From Clostridiales bacterium (GTDB taxonomy: Bacteria; Bacillota; Clostridia; Lachnospirales; Anaerotignaceae), in NCBI GenBank assembly GCA_019423725.1, contig JAHZAW010000006.1:7356-28176 (forward strand): a stretch of 20,821 bases of DNA, read 5' to 3'. Both the position numbers and the translations under genes were made by a program. Positions 1 through 6,221 of the stretch are shown here, in pieces (the first letter of the stretch is position 1; each line of letters begins with the position of its first letter). Below the pieces are notes generated by a model, which saw nothing but the letters and a program-made list of their open reading frames with translations, was not told the origin of the DNA and searched no databases.

Positions 1-148
1 GTTCGTCATATGCACCAGATTCAAAATCTTTTTTGATCCTATCCGCTACTTTTTCGGTGATATCTTTGTCCCCATTGAAGCAACTTTCCACATGAAATTT
101 GATCACTCTGATTTCTTTGGTACTCATTACCCTTGATACCTTTCTCAT
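1..148 (-). CDS. Small conserved-looking protein of unknown function, cut by window edge
   Basis: Forty-nine codons are visible, beginning MRKVSRVMSTKEIRVIKFHV and running off the left edge still open. The start ATG at 146-148 is preceded by a perfect AGGAGG at 155-160, which makes this a real gene start even though only a fragment is present. A second in-frame ATG (MSTKEI) lies at 125-127 but has no comparable binding site. It follows the relaxase stop codon by 15 bp in the same orientation, so it is the next gene of the mobilization operon. I do not recognise the family. Genes at this place in related elements often precede a recombinase gene, but that is only a guess from context. Confidence 0.6.
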   Translation of the reverse strand, partial: MRKVSRVMSTKEIRVIKFHVESCFNGDKDITEKVADRIKKDFESGAYDE

Positions 149-163
149 AAAGCACCTCCTGCA

Positions 164-1477
164 TTACCCCATTTTCATGCCATGGGCTTCTTTTTTCTCC
201 TGAATTTTCTGTCGCAGTTTACGGTCTACGGTATGGATGACCGCATCCTGTTTTTCATAATCTTCCACAACGATGTTGCTGACTTCTTTCAATAGCCGTA
301 TCAAATGATTCCTGATGATCTCATTTTGTATCCGATTTTGCTTTTGATGCTGGTTTCCCATCTGCTTATTGCTGATTTCCAATGCCATTTTCAACACCAG
401 ATTTTTTATGTTCCGAAACTCCGGCTCCTCAGAGAAAGAATGTCTGGCGTAGCCTTTGCCGTCATAAAAAGATATGACCTCGTCTTTCAAATCCAGCCAT
501 GACTGGTAAAGGGAATCTATCTTTTAATCCTTACTGATTTCAGAAACGATTTCATCCACAAGCAATTTATTTTCTTTGGCAAGACAACCGTAGACTTTTT
601 TATGCTTTGCTGTCTGCAAGCTCTTTGCCAAGGTAAATAGCAATGCCTGTGCATAAGGATTTTCTTTGTGTTCCAAAGACAAGGAACGCTCCAAAAGGTT
701 TCTGCATTACTCCCGAATCCATTTCCGCATCTCATCTTTTTGCTCATAGAGATGGTAAAATTCATCATGGAAAATCTCATGAGCAAAGGCACTTCTCAAA
801 TTTTCAATGCCTTTTTTCGTCAGATAGCCCTCCTTTGGGTCTTTGGAATAGCACATGATATGGATATGTGGATGATGACCTTCGTTATGAAAAGCACCAT
901 ACCAAACAAGATTTTCCGGCTTGATACGCATTTCTTTTGCCATGGCTAATGACTTTTGAATAACAAGATTTCTCCATGTTTTTGCATTATCATATCCCAG
1001 CCTTTGGGCATCTTCTCGTTTTAGTGAAACAACAAAATTCCATATACGACCTTGATATTCCGCTGCTTCATTTTGTACTTTTCGCAAATTAATTTTTTCG
1101 TCTTTGTCATTCCACAGTGCATGCCCCTGCTCTGTAAACTCTGCACGAGGGCGTTTAGCAAGGTATTCCACATAATTTTTAATATCATTTCCATGATAAA
1201 TATTCACTTCTGCAATTTTACGAATGAAGTTTTCTGCTGTTTTACAGCTTGGGTTTTCTTCATATGCCTGATATTCTTCGGCACATTCCTGTCTAAGTTT
1301 TGGAGATTTTTTAAGCTCTTTTGCTATCCAATTACTTTGAAGCTCTGAAACTTCGTCCAAAATAGTTTGAGAATATTTTTCTGAATTCGGTCTGGTGGCA
1401 ATATATTTCACATAGTTTTTTATCTGCCCCTTTGAAATGTTCTTTACATATCTTGCAGTAAAAATAATTTTTGCCAT
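164..1477 (-). pseudogene. MobP3-type relaxase, interrupted by two in-frame TAA codons
   Basis: Relaxases of this family nick one DNA strand at the origin of transfer and lead it into a recipient cell. The conceptual product is 437 codons. The N-terminus MAKIIFTARYVKN, the repeated NYVxYxAxRP segments and the histidine cluster HHPHIHIM at residues 201-208 (metal-binding HUH motif) mark the catalytic domain. The reading frame is stopped by TAA at 707-709 (codon 257) and again at 524-526 (codon 318), yet the same frame carries family-like sequence on both sides of each stop (NPYAQALLFTLAKSL, then KKVYG, LVDEIVSE, SLYQSWLDLKDEV and the basic end VDRKLRQKIQEKK). Both stops could arise from one base change in a CAA or GAA codon. 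I start at 1477, not at the upstream ATG at 1501, because GGTGG sits 7 bases before it and the family begins there. The intact N-terminal 256 residues might still nick DNA. Confidence 0.82.
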
Positions 1478-1497
1478 ACTTTGCCACCGTCCTTTCA

Positions 1498-1902
1498 TCA
1501 ATTTTTACGCTTTATCATATCCTCAATAGAGAAAACACCGTTTATATTTTTAACCTCTTTTTCGCATATGTTATGGATTTCAATAAGTGTTTCTTTATCA
1601 ATTTGATAATACAAAGCATTTATCATTTGCAGCTTTGCCAGCTCCACTGCTATTCTAAATGTCTGATTTGATATTCTGCGTTCAGAAGATTTCACCGATG
1701 ACTCAACAAGTTTTTGAATTTGCTCACCTAAAACCAATTTATTTTTATCTGCTGAAAGGTATCCAGCGTAGTATTTTATGGCTTTTTCAATAAATTCGTT
1801 TCGGCTTCGGCAGTCATCTATTGCCATGCCAGATTTGCAAAGCTTGACTGTTTCTTCTGAAAGCCTGACAGTAAATGAATGTTTTTCACTATTATTTTTC
1901 AA
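1498..1902 (-). CDS. Ribbon-helix-helix mobilization accessory protein (MobC-like role)
   Basis: The 134-residue product begins with a short beta-strand segment HSFTVRLSEETVKLCKSGMA followed by SRNEFIEKAIKYYAGYL, the pattern of a ribbon-helix-helix DNA-binding domain (residues about 8-45). The remainder is helical. In MobP systems such a protein binds near the origin of transfer and helps the relaxase open the DNA; this is inference from the fold and from its place directly upstream of the relaxase. Its stop codon lies 21 bp before the relaxase start, so the two are co-transcribed. The start is TTG at 1900-1902, supported by AAGGAAG nine bases upstream; the nearby ATG opens only a five-codon frame. 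The non-coding stretch upstream is the likely binding target and could also allow self-repression. Confidence 0.75.
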   Translation of the reverse strand: MKNNSEKHSFTVRLSEETVKLCKSGMAIDDCRSRNEFIEKAIKYYAGYLSADKNKLVLGEQIQKLVESSVKSSERRISNQTFRIAVELAKLQMINALYYQIDKETLIEIHNICEKEVKNINGVFSIEDMIKRKN

Positions 1903-2054
1903 TATTCATCACTTCCTTCAAATACTCTTTGATATCTGTACCGACGTCAGGCACAAAGCCCGTGTTTTCTAAGGCAAAATGCAGTTTTTACAGCTACAAA
2001 GAGCCGCTTTTGATGTCTACAACTTATTTATGACACCATTTCTTTATGGGCTAT

Positions 2055-2077
2055 AAATCTCCGCACTGCGGTGATTT
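2055..2077. repeat. 23-bp near-perfect palindrome
   Basis: The arms AAATC-T-CCGCA and TGCGG-T-GATTT surround a central C at 2066, with a single T/T mismatch pair. It lies 9 bp from the next hairpin and upstream of the mobilization genes. It could be a binding site for the ribbon-helix-helix accessory protein or part of the transfer origin. Confidence 0.6.
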
Positions 2078-2086
2078 GAGGAAACC

Positions 2087-2120
2087 GTGGCGGAACAAGA
2101 CACCGCCACTTTAACCTGCA
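2087..2120 (+). other. Candidate origin of transfer: hairpin plus nick-like site
   Basis: GTGGCGG (2087-2093) and CCGCCAC (2103-2109) form a 7-bp perfect stem with a 9-base loop. Nine bases after the right arm comes TAACCTGC (2112-2119), which matches six of eight positions of the IncP-type MobP nick core YATCCTGY. The order inverted repeat, about eight bases, nick site is the arrangement known for MobP relaxases. Location upstream of the accessory and relaxase genes fits. The nick position itself is inferred, between G2118 and C2119. Confidence 0.35.
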
Positions 2121-2305
2121 ATCTTTTTTCATCTAAAAAAATGCCCTCAAAAGCTGAAATTCTCGGAATTTATAAAGCTTTTCAACGGTTTCCCAAAAAT
2201 CCCCTTATGCCTTCTTTTTTCTCCTTGGCGATTAATAATCCCACATTGATTTTTAAGTGCCACACAGGCGGTCACAGTGCCCCAAAAAGCCTTTATACTC
2301 TCTGA

Positions 2306-2363
2306 CAGGGTCAGCAGGGTCAGTTATTTTGCCCCTCCCCTAAAAACCGTCACTACCGTCACT
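2306..2363. repeat. Two pairs of tandem 9-mers
   Basis: CAGGGTCAG occurs twice head-to-tail at 2306-2323 and ACCGTCACT occurs twice head-to-tail at 2346-2363. The same two 9-mers recur as the outer parts of the longer repeats at 2444-2526, giving four copies of each in 220 bp. Such an array resembles iterons, the binding sites of plasmid replication proteins. Confidence 0.6.
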
Positions 2364-2443
2364 TTTTAATATTTTATTTATTTGGTAAAGTCCAATTCTC
2401 CTTGATTTTAAAGGCTTTTCAAATAATTTGTGCTTTTCTGTAA

Positions 2444-2526
2444 CAGGGTCAGTAGAAATATTTTTCATATGCAACCGTCACTGTCAGGGTCAGTAGAACT
2501 GTTTTTTCATATGCAACCGTCACTGA
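2444..2526. repeat. Tandem 41/42-bp direct repeat, iteron-like
   Basis: Unit 1 (2444-2484) and unit 2 (2485-2526) both begin CAGGGTCAGTAGAA and end CATATGCAACCGTCACTG, and differ only in a few bases and one length change in the T-rich middle. Unit 2 overlaps the stop codon of the helicase gene. The paired 9-mers that bound each unit also occur as tandem copies further left. Binding by the neighbouring helicase or another replication protein is a reasonable inference; simple slippage duplication is the alternative. Confidence 0.7.
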
Positions 2527-3509
2527 TTTATTTCTTCCATGCACTTGATTTTTGAAATCTCCATAATTCTTTTGCCGTCACTTCTTCTGATATGAAAAAC
2601 ATAACCAATACGCAGAAGCTCCGCAGAGCTTTTCTTCAGTCGTTTTAAAAGAGTCAGATGGGAAATTGCTTTTCCAGAGTCCCTACTTAAAATTTCAGAG
2701 AGCATACTTGGTTCACCAGAAAGGAAATCATATTTTTTCATACAACTATCAACAATAGAAACTATTTCGTCTGTTGGCTCATTTTCCAATGAATCTTCTT
2801 CCTTTATCCAAACATTGTTTTCATCTCTTTCAAGTTTCAACTCCCTTGGCTCTATATCTCTGCCCACAACAGATAGTTTTACTGAACCGCTGCCTCTTGT
2901 GTTTTCAGTCATAACCAAAATGCTGTCAGCTGCACCCTGCAAACCTGTTGTGCCAGAAATCATATGGAATGAATCTTTGCTTTCCTGTTTTCTCAAGTGA
3001 TGAATTAAAAGTATGGTGATTTGAAATTCATCGGCTATTTTTTTCAACGATTGAATTTCCTTGTAGTCCATTCCATAGCTATAATCAAGGCTTTGTTTTC
3101 TTATACACTGCAAAGTATCAATAACAATAAGCACTGTGTCTTTATTATTCCAAATAAAATTTTTAATCTGTTCTTCCAGACCGTCACCAAGTCTATTTGC
3201 TTCCCAACAAAAAAACAGATTGGCAGGTGCGTCATCTGTTATGGTAAGAATTCTGTTTTGCAGGCGGATTGCATTGTCCTCCAAACAGAGATATAAAACT
3301 GTTCCTTGTTGTGTTTCATAGTTCCAAACACATTCGCCCTTTGCAACACAAAGACAAAGCCACAGTGCAAAAAATGACTTTCCTGTCTTTGGTGCTCCAG
3401 CAAGTATGGCAAGTCCCTGGGGAAGAAATTCTCTGACTGCAAACTTGATGGGTTTGTAATCCATATCCATGAGTTCTTCGCCACTCATGACCTGAAGCGG
3501 TTTCGTCAT
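2520..3509 (-). CDS. RepA-like hexameric helicase / AAA_25-type ATPase
   Basis: The 329-residue product is a RecA-fold ATPase of the kind found in plasmid RepA helicases and many integrative elements, where it is thought to unwind element DNA during autonomous replication. Walker A is GAPKTGKS at residues 38-45, Walker B is VLIVIDT ending at Asp131, and the downstream stretches ILLIHHLRK and GTTGLQGAADSILVM are typical of this family. The last 70 residues look like a winged-helix domain. It is the first gene of the minus-strand set that continues with the mobilization genes, separated from them by the repeat-rich stretch. The ATG at 3507-3509 overlaps the stop of a three-codon frame (ATG GTG TTA TGA) that has the stronger AGGAGG, so translation may be coupled to that mini-frame. 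Confidence 0.85.
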   Translation of the reverse strand: MTKPLQVMSGEELMDMDYKPIKFAVREFLPQGLAILAGAPKTGKSFFALWLCLCVAKGECVWNYETQQGTVLYLCLEDNAIRLQNRILTITDDAPANLFFCWEANRLGDGLEEQIKNFIWNNKDTVLIVIDTLQCIRKQSLDYSYGMDYKEIQSLKKIADEFQITILLIHHLRKQESKDSFHMISGTTGLQGAADSILVMTENTRGSGSVKLSVVGRDIEPRELKLERDENNVWIKEEDSLENEPTDEIVSIVDSCMKKYDFLSGEPSMLSEILSRDSGKAISHLTLLKRLKKSSAELLRIGYVFHIRRSDGKRIMEISKIKCMEEINQ

Positions 3510-3530
3510 AACACCATAACACCTCCTCTC

Positions 3531-3587
3531 CTATGAAATTTTTATGGGAATCTGATATGGGCATTGGAACACCACCTCCTCATTCAT
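3531..3587 (-). CDS. Possible 18-residue leader peptide before the helicase
   Basis: A short frame MNEEVVFQCPYQIPIKIS ends 22 bp before the helicase start. It lacks a good ribosome binding site. It may be a leader peptide, a remnant of an excisionase-like gene, or chance. I include it because it fills the gap between the divergent promoter region and the helicase and has no competing gene. Confidence 0.2.
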   Translation of the reverse strand: MNEEVVFQCPYQIPIKIS

Positions 3588-3601
3588 ATCTCAAAAATAT
3601 T

Positions 3602-3635
3602 TAGACTTATCAAAAATATTATTTTTATAAGTCTA
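3602..3635. repeat. Inverted repeat in the divergent intergenic region
   Basis: TAGACTTAT (3602-3610) and ATAAGTCTA (3627-3635) are perfect 9-bp arms around an A/T-only 16-base centre that is itself nearly symmetrical. It lies between the divergent helicase and DUF6076-like genes, so an operator for an element-encoded regulator is plausible. Confidence 0.45.
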
Positions 3636-3663
3636 TAACTAAAATTTAACATGCCATTGCTTT

Positions 3664-3692
3664 TTGTCAGGACATATTTATAATAATATTAT
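3664..3692 (+). promoter_or_regulatory. Candidate sigma-A promoter for the DUF6076-like gene
   Basis: TTGTCA (3664-3669) and TATTAT (3687-3692) are separated by 17 bp, each one base from consensus. The predicted start of transcription is about 30 bp before the ATG at 3730. Confidence 0.45.
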
Positions 3693-3729
3693 AGTTCTGT
3701 CTAATTTTTATTTTGAAAGGAAAATGACC

Positions 3730-4686
3730 ATGGCTGATGATCTACAATATAAAGTCTATCTTTTAGAGGGACAGGAAAACTTCGTAACAGAAACAAAAGA
3801 ATATGCGCTGAAAAAAGAATATCTGTTTCCTGATAGTCTGATCGATTTTCTGTATGTGGATTTCCAACCCCTTATGGGTGCATTTGAACAACTGGGACGG
3901 GATATTGAAAATCTCTACCAGAAAAAAGATGCCCAATACACCAGAAGCGTTTTGGACTTTCTCCATGACATGGCAGAGGTACACCCCTATTTCGAAATCA
4001 CATACCATGTTTGGAAAAAGAGATTCCGTCAGGCAGAAGAACAGGAATTCAAAAACATCATTGACCTGCTGCCGAGAAAACAACTGACTTGGATTCCTTC
4101 GGAGGCAGTGGAGATACAGCGTCAGATCAGAGATATTTTCGACAACTGTTTGGACAGAGATTTATCTCAAGGGACTGTCAACGAACGGCTAACAAGCCAT
4201 TTCAAGAAATATCAGGATGATTCTTTGAAGCTGTTCCGCTTCCAGAAATTGAATATCAAATATGAAATGGTGGAAGATCGGGCTTTTACAGATGTGCTTT
4301 ATCCAGAAAGCATTTATGATGTCATTGATTATATCCTGCGGGAATGCATCAAAAGAGAACAGCCCATCAGAAAATGCAAGAACTGCCAGAAATATTTTGC
4401 CATCCGTGGGCGAACCGATACGGAATACTGCTCCCGCCCCATTGATGACATGGGCAGGACATGCAGAGATTTGGGGGCGTCCTATCTTTGGGAAAGAAAG
4501 AAAAAGGATGATGAGATATTCAAAGTTTACAGACGGGAATATAAGAAGCGTTTCGCATGGATCAAGAGCAAAAAAATCTCTCAGGAGGATTTTTACGCAT
4601 GGTCTGAGAAAGCAAGGCAGCAGAAGGAATTGTGTGATCGTGGGGAGATGACACTGGAGGAATTTAAGGACTGGCTGAAGAAATAA
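3730..4686 (+). CDS. DUF6076-like protein with a C-terminal cysteine cluster
   Basis: The 318-residue soluble protein has a helical N-terminal two thirds and a C-terminal putative zinc-binding unit, Cys216-x2-Cys219-x14-Cys234-x10-Cys245, followed by a charged helical tail rich in Arg, Lys and Glu (ERKKKDDEIFKVYRREYKKR). I associate this layout with the uncharacterised DUF6076 family seen in clostridial accessory DNA; the function is not known. The ATG at 3730 is chosen because AAAGGA lies eight bases upstream; the ATG at 3724 is too close to that site, and the longer extension to 3664 overlaps the promoter. It is transcribed away from the helicase. A nucleic-acid-binding or regulatory role would fit the zinc knuckle and basic tail, but this is inference. 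Confidence 0.75.
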   Translation: MADDLQYKVYLLEGQENFVTETKEYALKKEYLFPDSLIDFLYVDFQPLMGAFEQLGRDIENLYQKKDAQYTRSVLDFLHDMAEVHPYFEITYHVWKKRFRQAEEQEFKNIIDLLPRKQLTWIPSEAVEIQRQIRDIFDNCLDRDLSQGTVNERLTSHFKKYQDDSLKLFRFQKLNIKYEMVEDRAFTDVLYPESIYDVIDYILRECIKREQPIRKCKNCQKYFAIRGRTDTEYCSRPIDDMGRTCRDLGASYLWERKKKDDEIFKVYRREYKKRFAWIKSKKISQEDFYAWSEKARQQKELCDRGEMTLEEFKDWLKK

Positions 4687-4711
4687 TGCAAAATTAAGGG
4701 GGAAAACAATT

Positions 4712-4888
4712 ATGCTGATGATTCTTTGGATTGCAGGGATAATTTCAGGTTTTGCGTTTCCATTATTTCTTATCTCAGCAGTGAAATCAAAGGATAAAGA
4801 AAACGAAGTAATGACATATACCTTTCTGTCCTGTTTGACTTTCGGAATTTGTATGCTTTCTATTTTGGTGACACTCGTATATTCCTAA
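4712..4888 (+). CDS. Small membrane protein, 58 residues, two membrane segments
   Basis: The frame starts at ATG 4712 with AAGGGGGA nine bases before it and encodes MLMILWIAGIISGFAFPLFL, a short charged loop (KSKDKENEV), then a second hydrophobic stretch (FLSCLTFGICMLSILVTLVY). Two transmembrane helices with a cytoplasmic or external loop of about ten residues are evident. It follows the DUF6076-like gene by 25 bp and no terminator separates them, so they are probably co-transcribed. I do not recognise the family. Confidence 0.65.
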   Translation: MLMILWIAGIISGFAFPLFLISAVKSKDKENEVMTYTFLSCLTFGICMLSILVTLVYS

Positions 4889-5027
4889 TGACTACAGAAT
4901 TATTTGATTCAAAGAAATAAAATTCTCGGCTCAAGTAAAAGCAGGATTTCTGGATGAATGATGTAGGTGTGGAGAGATGACATGAAAAATGAAATGGCTA
5001 GCAAAACATCAAAGGGGGGGACTCTGT

Positions 5028-5414
5028 ATGAAAAAACCATTAACAATCATCGCTATCATTATCTTACTGATATTGGGCGCCTATTACATCGGTCTTGGTT
5101 TTTTGCCAAGAACAGATGTAGTAGTAGCGGATTTTGAAGTATCAGAACAGGAAGATGAAATGACCATCTATACTTACATTTTAAGTTCTGCTGGCTATTC
5201 CAGAACTGTAAAAAATGTATCTGATGATCCAGAAAAAATGATGTTAAAATTCTATTCAGCTTTTGGAGGCGTCAACGGCTCCATTGGAGCAAAAAGTGAA
5301 TTTGATCTTCCCCTCTCTCCTGAATGTAAGGAAATCTATGTTTTACTATATGATGATTATAGATTGACCCTTGCGAAAAATCCAACTACTGAAGAATGGG
5401 AACGAATCAAATAA
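5028..5414 (+). CDS. Membrane-anchored small extracytoplasmic protein, unknown function
   Basis: Starting at ATG 5028, which has a run of seven G eight to fourteen bases upstream, the product is 128 residues. Residues 5-23 form one hydrophobic segment (LTIIAIIILLILGAYYIGL) that should act as an uncleaved signal anchor; no lipobox cysteine is present. The rest is a hydrophilic domain of about 100 residues with several predicted beta strands (DVVVADFEVSEQEDEMTIYTYIL, KEIYVLLYDDYRLTL). A longer frame from 4989 adds 13 residues but lacks a binding site. I do not recognise the family; a cell-surface role is inferred from topology only. Confidence 0.65.
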   Translation: MKKPLTIIAIIILLILGAYYIGLGFLPRTDVVVADFEVSEQEDEMTIYTYILSSAGYSRTVKNVSDDPEKMMLKFYSAFGGVNGSIGAKSEFDLPLSPECKEIYVLLYDDYRLTLAKNPTTEEWERIK

Positions 5415-5449
5415 CAGGCTATTGGGAAAAATCGTATCTTGAAATCACT

Positions 5450-5479
5450 TGACTTCTGATTCCATAAGAGTTTATATAC
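5450..5479 (+). promoter_or_regulatory. Candidate promoter for the overlapping unknown gene pair
   Basis: TTGACT (5450-5455) and TATATA (5474-5479) are spaced by 18 bp. The gene start is 37 bp downstream of the -10 hexamer. Confidence 0.4.
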
Positions 5480-5515
5480 CACAAAGCATATTACATTCTT
5501 AAAGGTGGTTATCTT

Positions 5516-5800
5516 ATGGATATTTTCGAAGCATATCTCTCCTCACCTAACGAAAGCATACCGACATTTTCCGCATTCTTTCAGTCAGCACAAGACCTAA
5601 AGGAAAGCCTTGGGACGAAGGGATACCTGCTGGATCATTATCTTTCTCTCTGCTTCCGTTTGATTGCACAGATTGATTTTGTCAGCATACAGGATGAAGT
5701 TTCGGAAGCTATGATTTCCATAATGTGGAGCATTTCTGACGCAGAAGCAGAAAAAGCATTTGCCTGTCAGGAAGTTCATAAAGACAAATGCTCTGGCTGA
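5516..5800 (+). CDS. Unknown 94-residue helical protein, first of an overlapping pair
   Basis: Translation starts at ATG 5516 after AAAGGTGG, nine bases upstream. The product is acidic and largely helical (MDIFEAYLSSPNESIPTFSAF at the start, then SIQDEVSEAMISIMWSISDAEAEKAF), with no signal peptide, membrane segment or recognisable motif. Its last 13 bases overlap the next gene in another frame. Either the two are translationally coupled partners or a single ancestral gene of about 200 residues has been split by a frameshift. I do not recognise the family. Confidence 0.55.
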   Translation: MDIFEAYLSSPNESIPTFSAFFQSAQDLKESLGTKGYLLDHYLSLCFRLIAQIDFVSIQDEVSEAMISIMWSISDAEAEKAFACQEVHKDKCSG

Positions 5801-6117
5801 TATCTCATGCAGACGCCTTATTGGAGCAGGCATATCATGACTTCATACAGGACAAGACACTTTCCTCTGAAACTAGTGTGGACATCATAGACCTCAGGCA
5901 AACAGAGGAAAAAATAAAAGTTCTCATTGGACAGGAGAAACTAGAATCTTTCCAAAGGACGTTCCTTCATCGTTTTCTGTTTTCTTCTGTGGCACAGCTC
6001 TTTTTACAGGGTATGACCACAGAGTTTATCAGAAGATTTCTGACCACCGATATAGAATCCGGGGGCGAGGTTTTCCGAATCCATCTGAAAAATTTTGGAC
6101 ATGAAAAAAACGGCTAA
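5788..6117 (+). CDS. Unknown 109-residue helical protein, second of an overlapping pair
   Basis: The ATG at 5788 lies inside the end of the preceding gene, in the frame two bases back. No strong ribosome binding site precedes it (AGGAAG is 13 bases away), so it probably depends on ribosomes finishing the upstream gene. Its frame is closed by TAA at 5779-5781, just before the overlap, which limits how a frameshift fusion could work. The product is helical with patterns such as LLEQAYHDFIQ, EEKIKVLIGQEKLESFQ and FLHRFLFSSVAQLFLQGM. The stop codon lies within the upstream arm of the terminator. I do not recognise the family. Confidence 0.5.
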   Translation: MLWLISHADALLEQAYHDFIQDKTLSSETSVDIIDLRQTEEKIKVLIGQEKLESFQRTFLHRFLFSSVAQLFLQGMTTEFIRRFLTTDIESGGEVFRIHLKNFGHEKNG

Positions 6118-6142
6118 AACCTAAGGTTTTAACCGTTTTTTT
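6105..6142. terminator. Bidirectional Rho-independent terminator
   Basis: The arms AAAAAACGGCTAAAACCT and AGGTTTTAACCGTTTTTT are complementary except for one C/A position, and both strands show a run of seven T after the stem. It ends the plus-strand unknown gene pair and, on the other strand, the tRNA-Thr transcript. Confidence 0.85.
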
Positions 6143-6148
6143 GCAAAG

Positions 6149-6221
6149 AGCCGAAAACGTGACTCGAACACGCGACCTGCTGATTACGAATCAGCTGCTC
6201 TACCGACTGAGCTATTTCGGC
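6149..6221 (-). tRNA. tRNA-Thr (anticodon CGU)
   Basis: The minus strand folds into a full cloverleaf: acceptor GCCGAAA with TTTCGGC, D stem GCTC/GAGC, anticodon stem GCTGA/TCAGC around loop TTCGTAA (anticodon CGT, reading ACG), and T arm GCGTG-TTCGAGT-CACGT with one G-U pair. The discriminator base is T (U in the transcript). The CCA end is not encoded. The 3' end faces the accessory region, the usual orientation when an element has integrated into a tRNA gene. A bidirectional terminator follows at once. Confidence 0.95.

Larger units (their letters stand above)
1903..2519. other. Non-coding, repeat-rich region: candidate transfer and/or replication origin
   Basis: No convincing gene fills these 617 bp between the helicase and accessory protein genes. 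From left to right it holds a 23-bp near-palindrome (2055-2077), a 7-bp-stem hairpin followed by a nick-like motif (2087-2118), tandem 9-mers (2306-2323 and 2346-2363), and the first and most of the second of two 41-42-bp direct repeats (2444-2526) that reach into the end of the helicase gene. A 42-codon minus-strand frame (2340-2468) and a 72-codon plus-strand frame (2087-2305) exist but lack ribosome binding sites. The cis-acting sites of such elements commonly sit next to the helicase and mobilization genes, which is the basis for the call. Confidence 0.55.
1..6149. mobile_element. Part of an integrated mobilizable element, one end visible
   Basis: This block combines a RepA-like helicase, a ribbon-helix-helix accessory gene, a MobP3-type relaxase, a repeat-rich non-coding stretch and several plus-strand genes of unknown role. 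It stops at the 3' end of a tRNA-Thr gene, beyond which only housekeeping and sporulation genes are found. The left end and any integrase or recombinase lie outside the window, and I see no second copy of the tRNA 3' end inside it, so the exact borders are unproven. The relaxase is disrupted, so the element may be decaying or may need a relaxase supplied in trans. The plus-strand genes between 4700 and 6120 could be cargo or could belong to the chromosome. Confidence 0.6.

Noticed and set aside
707..709. Alternative genetic code reading TAA as glutamine
   Set aside because: Several intact genes in and next to the element end in TAA at sensible places, so ordinary nonsense mutation is simpler.
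517..792. 91-codon minus-strand frame overlapping the end of the first relaxase segment
   Set aside because: It is out of frame with the relaxase; the family-like sequence lies in the relaxase frame beyond the TAA, so this is a shadow and not evidence for a frameshift.
2087..2305. 72-codon plus-strand frame in the repeat-rich region
   Set aside because: GTG start with no ribosome binding site, overlaps the hairpin and tandem repeats, and has no recognisable domain.
1..6149. CRISPR array or toxin-antitoxin locus in the accessory region
   Set aside because: The direct repeats are only two units without spacers of constant length, and none of the small gene products shows a recognisable toxin or antitoxin motif.
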